Positions 49,773-61,264 of a stretch of DNA of 62,500 nucleotides are shown piece by piece. Numbering within the stretch: the stretch's first letter is position 1; the number at the start of each line of letters is the position of its first letter. A model generated the notes under the pieces. It had not been told where the DNA came from. It saw nothing but the letters and a program-made list of their open reading frames with translations, and did no database searches. The stretch comes from Glandiceps talaboti (Eukaryota; Hemichordata; Enteropneusta; Spengelidae): positions 16,471,246 through 16,533,745 of the forward strand of contig NC_135555.1 of the NCBI RefSeq assembly GCF_964340395.1, read 5' to 3'. Made by a program: the position numbers and the translations under genes.

Positions 49773-51246
49773 CAGATAGACGGGAGGACTTACGCCCACC
49801 CATGTGAGATGAGACGGAATGTTGTTGGTGAGTGACTGGGCCAAAAAAGAAATTGACACAATACAAAAATCTCCACGTTGTCAATGTCATCTCACTTTAT
49901 TTCTCATAAACACCTGTCAAACACTCGCACACAATGACTTGACGTTTACACGAATTGAATACACATCAGGGTGTATTGACGGTTCAAAACATTACAAATA
50001 ACACAGTAAGTGAGTTATGCACGAATGCACACAGTACTGCATGTCAAGGTTATAAATGATTAAAAAATAACACTCATCGGAACTACGTGCATTTATGGGT
50101 CTTTATTGTAGCTGGTATATCATGCACAAACATAAAAACCGAATTAAAATAACATACTTGGATAAACCATTGCTAAAAAGCCATACTTAGAAGCCCATTG
50201 TATATAAAACTTGAGGTACTCACTTGGTTAAACGGACTGTGCCTCTGGGACCAATTTCTTTTTTGAAAATATAAGTAGCTTAAATCATCCAAAGCTTTGC
50301 CATATGAAAACTTATTTCTAGTGTTTTTATTTTTATTTTTTTTAAATCATTACAGAAATGTGTTTTCCTTAGCGTTAGCGTATGCATTTGTGGTGGCTAC
50401 CTTGACGTACAATATGGATAAATCAGTTTGCTCTCCAAATATCGCATGGTGACGCCTCGTTTATCTCAGGTGCCGCCAACGGGCCGATTTGTGGTTTTCA
50501 TTAATTATATGTTGTTTCAGACCAAAAATAACACTTTTAATAAACCTTCCTTCAAAAAAAATGTGGGGGAGGATGTTTAGCTGGTCTTATGTACCCTCTC
50601 ACTGGAAGTGGAGGATATCTACCCTCCCACTTACCCTCCAGCCTACTGCCCACCCAATATTGTGAATCATGATTTACCTACTCTCACTAGGAAAACGTTT
50701 GTGTTTTCCACTATACCAACAATTCATTTTGACGTACACTATGTACGTTACCGTACCTATAATAGTATAACAGCACTCCCCAATCACTCCTCCTATAATT
50801 CAATTTTTTCCACTCCCACTACATTAAAATCAGGACTTCCCTGCCGCAATTCTTCCTTCATCTTCCTTATTTGCTCCCCTCCTGCTACAGATTGAAAATA
50901 ATTGCATAAGAACAGCTTTTAGCACGTGACCTGTTTTTTCTCCTTGATTTTAACTGGGAATTGATTGGAGTTTCTTGAATAAATCAAGTCACTTCAAACG
51001 TTATTTTTTTTATTTTCGAATCATTAAAGCTCTTTGACATTGGTTACTTTCCCGCCAAACTTCTCGTAATGTGTATGACATTTTTAGTTCATATTTGTCA
51101 TTGTAACGTACTAAATATCCATGATATCATTTTAGTCAAATATTAATGACATCCATATAAACAGAAATGTTATATAGTGATTATCTTTTCATATCACGAA
51201 GATAAATGCAAGTGAATATTTTCAAATTATTAGAGTGAAAGTTATT

Positions 51247-51355
51247 TATTGGTTTATTTATTTGTTAGTTAGTTAGTTAGTTAGTTAGTTTGTTTTGTCT
51301 ATGTGTTTGTTTGTTTGTTTGTTTGTTTGTTTGTTTGTTTGTTTGTTTGTTTGTA
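51247..51355. repeat. Microsatellite (TTAG)n-(TTTG)n
   Basis: Short TTTA and TTAG runs followed by (TTTG)n at 51305-51355. Confidence 0.95.
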
Positions 51356-51714
51356 TTATAGCGTGTTTGTCTATTTGAGAAAACTACGACACCTGACGAG
51401 AACGTCTTTCACGTACACTTTCACTCTCGTAATCAACAGTAATTGGAGTTGACTTCAGTAAACGGCATTAGCAGATTATCCGAAATGAGGCCATCGAAAA
51501 CATTTCTCCTAACCTACTAGAATGTGTAAGTACTGCAATTTCACACTCAACTTTACAAGTGTCTCTACCTTTGGTGGAAGCCGACGTCAGAAGGTTCATG
51601 ATCAAAAAGACCAAAAACAACAACATCATGTAACAGTTTATGGCGTCACTGAAAATTCATTTCTCTCCAATGTCAACCAGGGAACAACTCATTTAATTTG
51701 GAACAGAAAGTCTT

Positions 51715-52205
51715 CTGGCTTGACAAGAATTCTATTAACATTGCTATATTCTATGGTCTGGCTAAACAAAAATCTCACAAAAATTGCTACATTGTGTCAT
51801 CTGGCGAGAGGAGAATCTTGCTAACATTGCTACATTTTGTCTTCTGACTTGACAAAAATGTTACTAAGATTGCTACATTTTGTCATCTGGTGAGACGAAA
51901 ATCTTAATAAGACTGCAATTTTTTATCATCTGGCAAGATACAAGTCTAGCATTGCTACATTGTATCGTCTGGCAAGATGGAAGTTCATGAAGTGTCGTTG
52001 TTAGACTTCCTTTCGTGTTGCGGTTCGCCTAAAGGTAGTTCACGCAAAGGAAATATAGCAATTTTGATTTTTTTTAAAAATCGGGCTAGATAATGAGATA
52101 TAGTAGTGTTAGGTTTTTGTTGCGCAAACAATGAAATGTAGCAATGTTGGCAAGCTATAGTTGTCATTCCATATGATCAAATGTAGTGATGTTAGTAAAC
52201 GAGTC
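51715..52205. repeat. Degenerate ~43-bp minisatellite in two opposed arms
   Basis: Units containing ATTGCTACATT and CATCTGGCAAGA repeat every 38-44 bp from 51715 to about 51980 (at 51740, 51783, 51825, 51869, 51914 and 51951). Beyond about 52000 the same unit appears reversed (TAGCAATTTTG, TAGTAGTGTTAG, AATGTAGCAATGTTGG, AATGTAGTGATGTTAG). Together they make a large imperfect palindrome centred near 51990. Confidence 0.65.
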
Positions 52206-52339
52206 AGACTAAAATCTGTTTCAGGTTAACCGGCTTCTATAATATTTATCACAAGATAATCCGGGTTTAGAAAATACTTGAGGGCGCTGGCACTTTTTGA
52301 GTTCCTCAATTTGTGACATAAACTTCACATTAGAATATG

Positions 52340-52442
52340 CATCGTCGTAAACCGCTAACCGCTTTACGGCGGCGCTTAACATATACGCCCCTGTTATTTT
52401 TTGTTGCGTCAGCGGAAAAATATGCTCTGGTTTGCGAGAATG
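52340..52442 (-). mobile_element. TCGCAAACC-ended MITE family, copy C
   Basis: An inverted, more diverged copy running from CATCGTCGTAAACC to CTCTGGTTTGCGAGAATG, the same length as copy A. TAGAATATG occurs at 52331-52339 and again at 52447-52455, 4 bp beyond the right end, and may mark the target duplication if the end has drifted. Confidence 0.6.
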
Positions 52443-52684
52443 ATTGTAGAATATGGGATATATTTTCAACGGTTGATGAGAGTTTTGTAAATAGCTAACT
52501 AATTTGTTTAAAACGTCACTCCATCAAATTTGTTTTTACATACTCGAACATTATGACAATTAGAAAGATATTTAATATTTATTTGTCTTGATATTTCATT
52601 CATCTCATAAGGTAATCAGTGTACTTGTGGGGAAATCAGCGAATGACCTTGCCTTTATGTTTGTGTATATGTCGCAATGTATGC

Positions 52685-52792
52685 ACGTACGTACGTACGT
52701 ACGTATGTATGTATGTATGTATGTATGTATGTATGTATGTATGTATGTATGTATGTATGTATGTATGTATGTGTATGTGTGTGTGTGTGTGC
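52685..52792. repeat. Microsatellite (CGTA)n-(TGTA)n-(TG)n
   Basis: Alternating purine-pyrimidine throughout. Confidence 0.95.
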
Positions 52793-52961
52793 CACTGTGT
52801 GTGTGATTGTAAGAGAGAGAGAATGTGTGTGAATATATATGTGTCGACGTGTGTATTGAGTGCGTTTATTTAGTATAGAACTCGAGATAGAACTATGTTA
52901 TTTAGATTGTAAGTTTCGAAATAAAACTTTGGAAACTTTTATTTGAAAAATCAACAGCTAC

Positions 52962-53239
52962 AGTTGTGAATTAATTTTGACGAATTAGCAGTTGTGAATT
53001 AATTTTGACGAATTAGTAGTTGTGAATTAATTTTGACGAATCAACAGCAGTCTCACAATCAGTAGCTTTGGATTAAGTTTGAGGAATCAGTAGCTGGAAA
53101 TTAAGTTTGACCAATCGGTAGCTTTGAGTTAAGTTTGTCGAATCAGTAGCGTTGAATTAACTTTGACGAATTAACAAAAGTCTGACGAATCAGCAGCTGT
53201 GAATTAAGTTTGACAGCTTTCAATAAGTCTGAGGAATCC
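52962..53239. repeat. 28-bp minisatellite, three near-identical then degenerate copies
   Basis: AGTTGTGAATTAATTTTGAC begins at 52962, 52990 and 53018, exactly 28 bp apart. Diverged units (TAGCTTTGGATTAAGTTTGA and similar, often followed by GAATCAGTAG) continue to about 53239. Confidence 0.75.
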
Positions 53240-53618
53240 TAACATCTGGATTAAGAGCGCATTTGGAATCTAGAGTGAGTATAAATATAATCGAAACAAC
53301 ATCGACTAAAATAATGACGGTTGCCATATTCAGTAGACGCAAAGGTACGCTTACTCCACTAATGTAAATACTATCACTATTGCGGATTCCACAATATATT
53401 TCAATTTGATTCTAACGATATTAATCATATCTTGAGCTATTACTGTGTATGCTTAGTCGGTGTGATTTCGCTGCGATGGTTGTGATGGCGTGGAGTTTTT
53501 TTTCATGAGTACATGTGTTGCTGTTTTGATTTTGATTTTTTTTGGTGGGGGGGGGGTACTCCCGCTTTGTGTATACGTATATGTGCCACCCTTTGGGGTG
53601 GGGTTTTTTCACCCTTTG

Positions 53619-53915
53619 GTCTAAAATGGGTACCCTATTTTTTAGAGATAAGAAGTATAAAATGGGGCCCACTTTAAATTACACAATTTTCGATTTTGTT
53701 TGGTCTAAAATGGGGTCCTGGAAGGAACAACATAATAAATTCTCGACTAATTCGAAATTTCCGGGAACTTCCCTCGGAATTTCCTCCAGCTAATTCGCTG
53801 GTTGACATTTTCATATCGGTGAATATGTATTTTGGACTACAATGGGGTCTTTTCAAAAATTAATGTGAATGGTCTAAAATGGGGTATTGGTTTTTGGTCA
53901 AAATGGGGTCTTGGG
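53619..53915. repeat. Cluster of the motif GGTCTAAAATGGGG
   Basis: Near-identical 14-mers occur at 53619, 53658 (partial), 53702, 53834 (variant), 53871 and 53897, irregularly spaced. A poly-G run and GTGCCACCCTTTGGGGTGGG lie just upstream (53545-53607). It is probably part of a dispersed repeat; type unknown. Confidence 0.5.
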
Positions 53916-54734
53916 TTGACAATATTGGGCGCACACCCCTACCAGACCCCCGTGTGTTGTTTTCCTGTGTTGTGTTGTGCTATTCTGTGCTGTGTTGTGC
54001 AATATTGCGTTGCGTTGCGTTGTGTTGTGTCTTGACGAAAAATCATGAAGAAAACCGAAAACATCTCAGAGCCGCGGCTTTGACATATCTAACCATGACT
54101 TCTGAGTTTAATATTTACATTAAAAAAAACATCAAGAATATCGCAGACTTGTTACAGAGTTTACACGCTACTTTGGGTATTTTTTGTTATATGGATGAAT
54201 TTGGAGCACTTTTCCGCTCTCTTCCAAAAAATGCCGACTGACACCTGAACCCTGTTCATTCTGGAAAGAAAGTGCTTTGGCGTTGTATTATTCATGTTTA
54301 TTTAATAATACATATACATCGTATTTTATTCTGCAGTCTTTCATTTTACAAAGCACTTGGAATTTATCAACCATGAGACTAGGCGTGAAGTGTACAAGCA
54401 CACTTTATGTTAAAGTGCCACCCTCTGTAACTGAGACTCCGTTTTTGTTGAAAAGGTCGGTGTATGTAATATACATATAAATAATTTATGCACTCTATAA
54501 CTTATTTAGCACGCAAGCAAAGGGCCATTGTGACTTAGTGAGATGGGTACTTGACCATATACATCCGAAGCTTGATAGCCCAAACCGTTCTGTTTTTCAA
54601 ATTTATTGGTAACCAAAAAATTATGTTATAATGTCATTTGATGAGAGTGTACATGTTAATAGACATAATTCAACATGTAGTAGTAGTTGGAATAAAATAA
54701 CGATACTTTAATGTTAAACAAGCAAATATCAATA

Positions 54735-55058
54735 ACCATAACGTTACAGTCTGTACCCCTTTAAAGTAATCATGCAAGAACCGTAGTTACAGCCTCTACC
54801 CCTTTAAAACCACCATGAACCATAAAGTTGCAGAATATGTGCCTTTAAAACCACCAAAAAAATCATACAGTTGCAGACTGTGTCGCTTTAAAACCAACTT
54901 GAACCATAAGCTACAGAATGTGCCCCTTTAAAACCACCAAAAACCATAAAGTTAGACTTTGCCTCTTCAAAACCACCACGAAGCATAATGTTACAGTTTG
55001 TACCAATTTAAAGTAACCATCAAGAACCATAAAGTTACAGACCGTGCCCTTTTAAAAC
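54735..55058. repeat. Degenerate 40-44-bp minisatellite, about 8 copies
   Basis: The blocks ACCATAAAGTTACAG, TGTGCCCCTTTAAAACCACC recur with the ACAG/GCAG core at 54746, 54789, 54830, 54873, 54913, 54953, 54993 and 55037. Copies differ by many substitutions, so the array is old. Confidence 0.75.
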
Positions 55059-56595
55059 TTAAATCGATCAATCAGGGTCGTCCTAAAATCAACCAGAACT
55101 TTCATTTGAACGACATACAAGTTACACGGTCAGAGATGCAGCCACCATGTCTTCGGTTCGCCTTTTGGTTGTAAACCGCCGGTAAAGTAGGGCGGTGCAT
55201 TGCCTTGTTTTCACAGCATGTGGTAGGCAGGTAGGTATTGTACGATCGATCATTGCCAGTGTTACCGCAAAGTGATGACACAGAAAATATTAAAAGAAGA
55301 CATGTTGGATTAAAAGCGGATTGACAGGTAACTGAGTACTCCCTGAATGATGAGTAAACATCGGATTGGGTCACAGTCAACCATCAAACATTGTCAAAAC
55401 TGAAAAGTTATAAGAGAAATTGTAAGTGAAAGTCGGCTACTACAAATTCTGAACGCGTCGTTCACTTTGTAAGCGACCTCGACCGCCGCACTCAAATGAA
55501 AAACCAAGCTGCAAAAAACGACTTCACTGATGGAATTCAGTCCCTCGTTTCCACCCATACCTGCCCTTTCACTCTCAGTTCCGCACTGTTTCGTTTGCAT
55601 TCGAAAAGTTCTCGTGGGAACTGGTGGTAATTTTAGCGAAGCTGATACAACTCCAGTCCCCGGAGGTATATCCGCCGAGCGTACTTGTCAATCACGTTCA
55701 AGTCGTCCTCACGTCCAATTACTTTAATTGAACGATGCCATACACACACAGACCCGGCTACAAATTCTATTCCGACACAAAACAGTCGGTATGGGTAACA
55801 CTAGGAAACAAATTACAGGCAATCAAGATTCTTGATCCAAGGGAAATTAAAGCATTTTCTGAAATGATACCTGTCTCTTCTACACGTACGATTAGGGTTT
55901 CCCTGGTGAATTCGATGAAATATGCATGCAGAGGAGTCGGCCATTTTTACGCCGAAATAGATAACATCATGTAAAGCCATGTTTAAGTGAAGCGTAGCAA
56001 CAAGGCAACTGAAGAGTGCTGGAAAAAAAACCGTGTTCGTCTCTCTTAGCGACGAGTGATCTGATCAACCTGTTTCTCCCAGGTGCACGCTTTGTGCCGG
56101 TCACCATGACTACGGGGATCGTCTTATCTTTGAAAGATCAGGCGGTACCCCAGGTGTTATTTTGTTTCATCTCGCCGATGAAATTAACGACCTAAACTGA
56201 AAAGGACATTGAATTGTAGAGAGCAGAGACGAAAGTATGTCCATGCAACTCTCAGGGATAATAACGTGTCAGATTCTACTCTCGTCATTGTCGTCAACAT
56301 TAAGGAAAACAGAGGGATGAGTATAACAGGGTTCAAAGGTCGTATATCAATATGAAACGTGTCCGGTGTTATGTTGATACACCTACATCTATGTCTGTTA
56401 TAACATTTGAAAGAATAATAAACATTAGTCGATGTAACAAATATTTGAAACTTTTTTTTTACTTTAAGCCCACTCTCCACTATAGTCGAAAGTATTGAAA
56501 TAATGGGATACTGATATCAATTATTTGGTAAGGAATGCTTAACGATATAATCTAAAGTATCCAAAATGACATTGGACTTGAGCTCAACCATCTCT

Positions 56596-56774
56596 ATGTA
56601 TGTATGTATGTATGTATGTATGTATGTATGTATGTATGTATGTATGTATGTATGTATGTGTGTGTGTATGTATGTATGTATGTATGCTTACCTGTCTGTC
56701 TATCTGTCTGTCTGTCTATCCGTCTGTCTGTCTGCCTACCTAAATGCCTGTCTGTCTGTCTGTCTGTCTGTCTA

Positions 56775-56829
<55 letters not shown>

Positions 56830-56860
56830 GCTTGCCTGCCTGTCTGCTTGCCTGCCTGCC

Positions 56861-56903
<43 letters not shown>

Positions 56904-56905
56904 AG
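56596..56905. repeat. Microsatellite (TATG)n-(TCTG)n
   Basis: (TATG)n to about 56686, then (TCTG)n with CCTG and CTTG variants to 56905. Confidence 0.95.
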
Positions 56906-57087
56906 ATGTATACATCGTACTATTTACGTGTTGTTACAGTGCGACGCCCAATAGTTAATGCTTTTAGGGCATTTCTCACTCGAAATTGGGGTGTCACCGT
57001 TCGTGTTCCGCTCATTAACGACGTAATTGATAGATTATGCACATGTTCATATGTAATCAAATCTTGATCGGCTGGTCCATGAGACTG

Positions 57088-57240
57088 AATGGTTGGTTGC
57101 TTGGTTGGTTGGTTGGTTGGTTGGCAGTTTGGTTAGTTAGTTAGTGGTTTGATTGGTTCGTAGGTAGATAGGTCGGTTAGTCGATTTGATCGGTTGGTCG
57201 GTCGGTCGGTTGGTTGGTTGGTTGGTTGGTTGGTTAATTG
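57088..57240. repeat. Imperfect (TTGG)n tract
   Basis: TTGG, TCGG and TTAG units with interruptions; a related tract lies at about 58771-58822. Confidence 0.85.
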
Positions 57241-57333
57241 GCTTGACCTATATGATCGGTTGGAAAGTTCATTGGTTGGTTCGTAAGTAGGTAAATCATA
57301 GGGGTACAGTTTATAATTCTATATGTTTTAGCG

Positions 57334-57690
57334 ATAGCCCCGAACGGTCACCGCCCGAAGGGGGCTATTATATTGGGTTCTGTCCGTGCGTCATTGCGTT
57401 CACCTCATATCTCTGGCATGCACCAATCGATTTCAACCAAACCTAGCATAAAGGTAACATGCTATATGAGACATATGCACGTCACTTTGTGTTGTGACTG
57501 AATCAAATATATGGCCGAGTGACAGCTATATTTGTTGTTACATTTCGCAATATACATCATAACTTTGGAGATGTAATTTACCTACTGACTCCATTCAAGT
57601 GCCTACACCAATTTTGTCAAACGTAAGTTTTCTTTTAAGCCTTGACCTTTTTCAAAGTCTTCTTCAAGGTCAAATATTCAAATTAGGGTT
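57334..57690 (+). repeat. Possible dispersed repeat starting with a small hairpin
   Basis: ATAGCCCC (57334-57341) and GGGGCTAT (57361-57368) form an 8-bp hairpin, followed by GC-richer sequence (TCTGTCCGTGCGTCATTGCG) unlike its AT-rich surroundings. No second copy is seen in this window, so the repeat call is a guess from composition. Confidence 0.2.
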
Positions 57691-58770
57691 ATCTCCATAG
57701 CTTTTTGACGGATGTTTTGTTTCAGGTCTTTTGATTCTAATTGTATAACACTACCACTTTGCGAGACGGGGAGGGGGGGGGGGAGGGGGGAGATTTCATA
57801 ATTCAAGTTAATTTCTGCTCTGCACAAAGTTTTGTTTGAGTGTCCCTAGTTTAACTGTACAAGGTTTTCGTGGCGTGGGACCCCGACGCGCGTCTGAATC
57901 AGACGACTGCACTGCGCTTTCAGTGGGCTGGCTGGTAGTTGAATGAAGTGCATTTTTAGTGTGCACAATAGTTAACCCTACGCTGATGACCGCGGGTTTG
58001 TATGTATCCTGGTCACAATTGCACTATTAAATAATCTCAACACAGTCCTATCCATGCCTTATCATCGCCCAGCCCACCACAGATCCTTTAAAAATATAAT
58101 AGCATATTTTAATATTAGAGTATAAAAACTAAAATGGGCCATTAAATTTATGAACCATAATCCTAATTTACTTTCTAAATCGAGTCTTAGATAAGCCTGA
58201 ATAAGATGGATCCATTGCCGTAAAACGCTCGAAGTTGAATTTGTGTTATTATGACTTCTAACAGGGTCCAATTTCGCAGATGAATGGGGCTTTTGGCTAA
58301 GCAATTTCGCTACGTCGGCTTTGAAAATACATCAAGACGTATTTCCTAGAGATTCGTCCTTAAAAGGATCACCCCTTCGGCAAGTTCACCGTACTCTAGG
58401 CTCCCTTCAGTATTTTTGATTTTCTATAACTCGTGTGATTCAGGAGCTTATTTTAAAACATTAATCCGTAACCATATGTTATTTAAGATGTGTAACACCC
58501 GCTCGCGGTGGAACCCAACATCAAAGAGAATATAATATCAAACGAGGAATGTTGTTGTTGAATATGTACATACACGCTAAACTATTTTCAACGGGGAACA
58601 GTCAACTGAAATAATATATATCATGAAATGTTGCAGGGTGGATATTTTAATGCACTGAACTCGAGTCATGGATATTAATACACGTTCCGAGTTTGTTTAA
58701 CAGTTGGAAGGGTCGATTGCTTGATCGATGGACAGGAACGTCGGTCAACTGTTTGGCTAGTTGATTCGCT

Positions 58771-58822
58771 GGGTGGTTGGTTGGGCGATTGGTTGGTTGG
58801 TTGGTAGGTTGGTAGGTTGGTG
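58771..58822. repeat. Imperfect (TTGG)n tract
   Basis: GGTTGGTTGG and GGTAGGTTGG units. Confidence 0.85.
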
Positions 58823-59067
58823 GATTTGTTTTGGTTTTTTATTTGTTTTGATTGATGGGGAGAATACACAAGATTGAAGGATGGTGCATGATGGATCGAT
58901 AGATCGATAGATCGATGGCTTGACCAGCTGACGGATTTAATAGTCTACTAGATGAATGATCGATAAGTGTCGTGCTAGTGGATAGCTTATGTGGATGAAA
59001 AGGAAAGTGGACGAGTTTATGGTTGCACGGGTGTGATGGGTAGTCTATCGACATGCAGATAGATACT

Positions 59068-59082
59068 GAGAGAGAGAGAGGG

Positions 59083-59131
<49 letters not shown>

Positions 59132-59329
59132 GTGAGTGAGTGAGTGAGTGAGTAAGTGAGTGAGAGTGAGTGAGTGAGTGAGTGAGTGAGTGAGTGAGTG
59201 AGTGAGTGAGTGAGTGAACGTGTGCATGTGAAGGGAGGGTGAGGGATGGAGGGACATACATACATACATACATACATACATACATACATACATACATACA
59301 TACATACATACATACATACATACATACAT

Positions 59330-59420
<91 letters not shown>

Positions 59421-59452
59421 TACAGACAGACAGACAGACAGACAGACAGACG
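59068..59452. repeat. Compound microsatellite (GA)n-(GT)n-(GAGT)n-(CATA)n-(CAGA)n
   Basis: Five repeat types in a row, with the short unit GGGAGGGTGAGGGATGGAGG between (GAGT)n and (CATA)n. Confidence 0.95.
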
Positions 59453-60401
59453 AAGAGAGATGAGTGGAGGAAGCGTAAATGTTTGTATATGTGTGGTTGA
59501 GAAAAAATTTGAAAACGTGAAATGTGAATGATACGAGAATTGATATTTGTCGATACAGTGTATAGTGTGTTTGCTATTTGTCAGTGAAGCTGAACATACA
59601 CAAAGCTACACCGGGTGTCATCATTTAGTTCCTTCTATATCATACCATCTGTACAGTTGTTGACTGTCCACGTGCCAAATTAATTGTAATCGATGGGCTA
59701 CCAGCTTAATATATAAACGACCACTTACAATTTCTCTTTTCCGCCATACACTCACTTCTTTGAGGTCTTTTTTCCGGGAAAGGGAGACCGCTTCCGTGCC
59801 ATATGTTCATATTCAAATAAGCTGATCAACAGAGGAGTTGACAGTTCCGACTACACTCCATTCTCTTTCCATAGATGATCTATATCAATAGTCCACGAAG
59901 ACCTGCAGATGAGACAGTATTCAATCACACAGGTTTTACTGTTTGGTAATACAACACGTTTACATAGACGAAAACAGGACGTCAACCGTTTGATAGCCGG
60001 CTTTGTTTCAGAACCATTGTAATGTCACTATCAATGTAGTTTAATGTTTCTGCCGACGATAATCGTTGCAAAACTATGCTTGGTACATTTCTAAAATTGT
60101 TTTACATGCCAGCACGTGAACACTGGGTCAATACACGTTCGTTCAAAGTTAATTATTCAACGACACTCACCATACGTGTTCATAATTCGAACATTAAATG
60201 GTAGGAACATTCAATATTTTGTTCACAGAAAGGAGAACAGAATATTCCTCAAATGTTGAAAAAATAAGACCTTACTTATTAAGCTTGTATACAACGGCTG
60301 TAGGGGGAGTAACCAAAATAATTCGACAACGGACCAAAGATCCTAAATTTGATAAAAAATAGTAAATAGTCGCAGTGGCTGTAATATCTTTTATATATCG
60401 T

Positions 60402-60500
60402 AATTCTCGCAAACCAGAGTTATTATTTCTATCACTACATTTGGAAATAAATAGTTCGTTAAGAACGTTGCCGTAAAACAGGCCGTGGTTTGCGACGATG
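60402..60500 (+). mobile_element. TCGCAAACC-ended MITE family, copy B with exact 8-bp duplication
   Basis: A 99-bp element in the same orientation as copy A, sharing AAACCAGAGTTATTATTTCT and GTTCGTTAAGAACGTTG. It is flanked by TATATCGT at 60394-60401 and 60501-60508, an exact 8-bp duplication, as made by hAT-type transposases among others. Confidence 0.8.
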
Positions 60501-60859
60501 TATATCGTTTGTATGTGGTCTTTGTTTCTTACTCGGTGTTATCTACAACTCACTATCTTGAATATGACTAACACCGAAAAAAACGAAGTCTGTGATCAAA
60601 AACATTTTTTAAAAAAACATTTAAAAAACGCAATTTTTTCACTACCTGGTAAAGTCTGCGACTGTGTGATAGGTAAAAAAAGATTTTAATAAAACTTTTT
60701 CATTCAGAATGGTAACAGTTTGAGTTGACTTCGAGAAGATATATGGCTTATGGAAGGTTACTTTTACAGGTAAGGCACACTACATGGATAGACCAACAAC
60801 CTAGTACTTGTCAAACCTATTGTAAACCCCTTAAATAAAATGCACTTTTAACATTTTTT

Positions 60860-61264
60860 TCCCTTTAGGCCACATACCAGAAATCAAACAAATTAAATTT
60901 TAGGTACTTAACACAAACCACTTATACGGCCTTAAACAAGTTCAAATTTAAGCACTTACCAAAATTCACCTTATCAAAAATCACTTATATGCTGTTTTAA
61001 ACCATTTTGTTAGGTAATTACCAAAAATCACTTCTATGTGGCCTTTAACAATCATTTTTAGGTACTTACCAGAAATTACAAAGACAGCCTTTCGCAGTTT
61101 CAATTCTAGACACTGGCGAAATATCAGTTAATTCGCATGCAGCCTTTGATAATGTCATTGTTAAGTACTTACCAAAAATCACTTACACGTCAGCAGCATT
61201 AAACAGTTTTAGGTTTACGCACCAAAATCATTTATGCAATCCTGAAGCCATTTGAAGTTTAGGT
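60860..61264. repeat. Degenerate flank of the 48-bp minisatellite
   Basis: Diverged copies of the same unit with indels, for example TTAGGTACTTAACACAAACC, CACTTACCAAAATTCACC, AGGTAATTACCAAAAATCAC and AGGTACTTACCAGAAATTAC. Similarity falls off to the left until nothing is recognisable before about 60840. Confidence 0.75.

Larger units (their letters stand above)
55059..60393. other. Intergenic, no gene seen outside repeats
   Basis: Short frames at 55735-55974 (plus) and 58062-58304 (minus) have ordinary amino-acid composition but no recognisable similarity. Confidence 0.55.
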
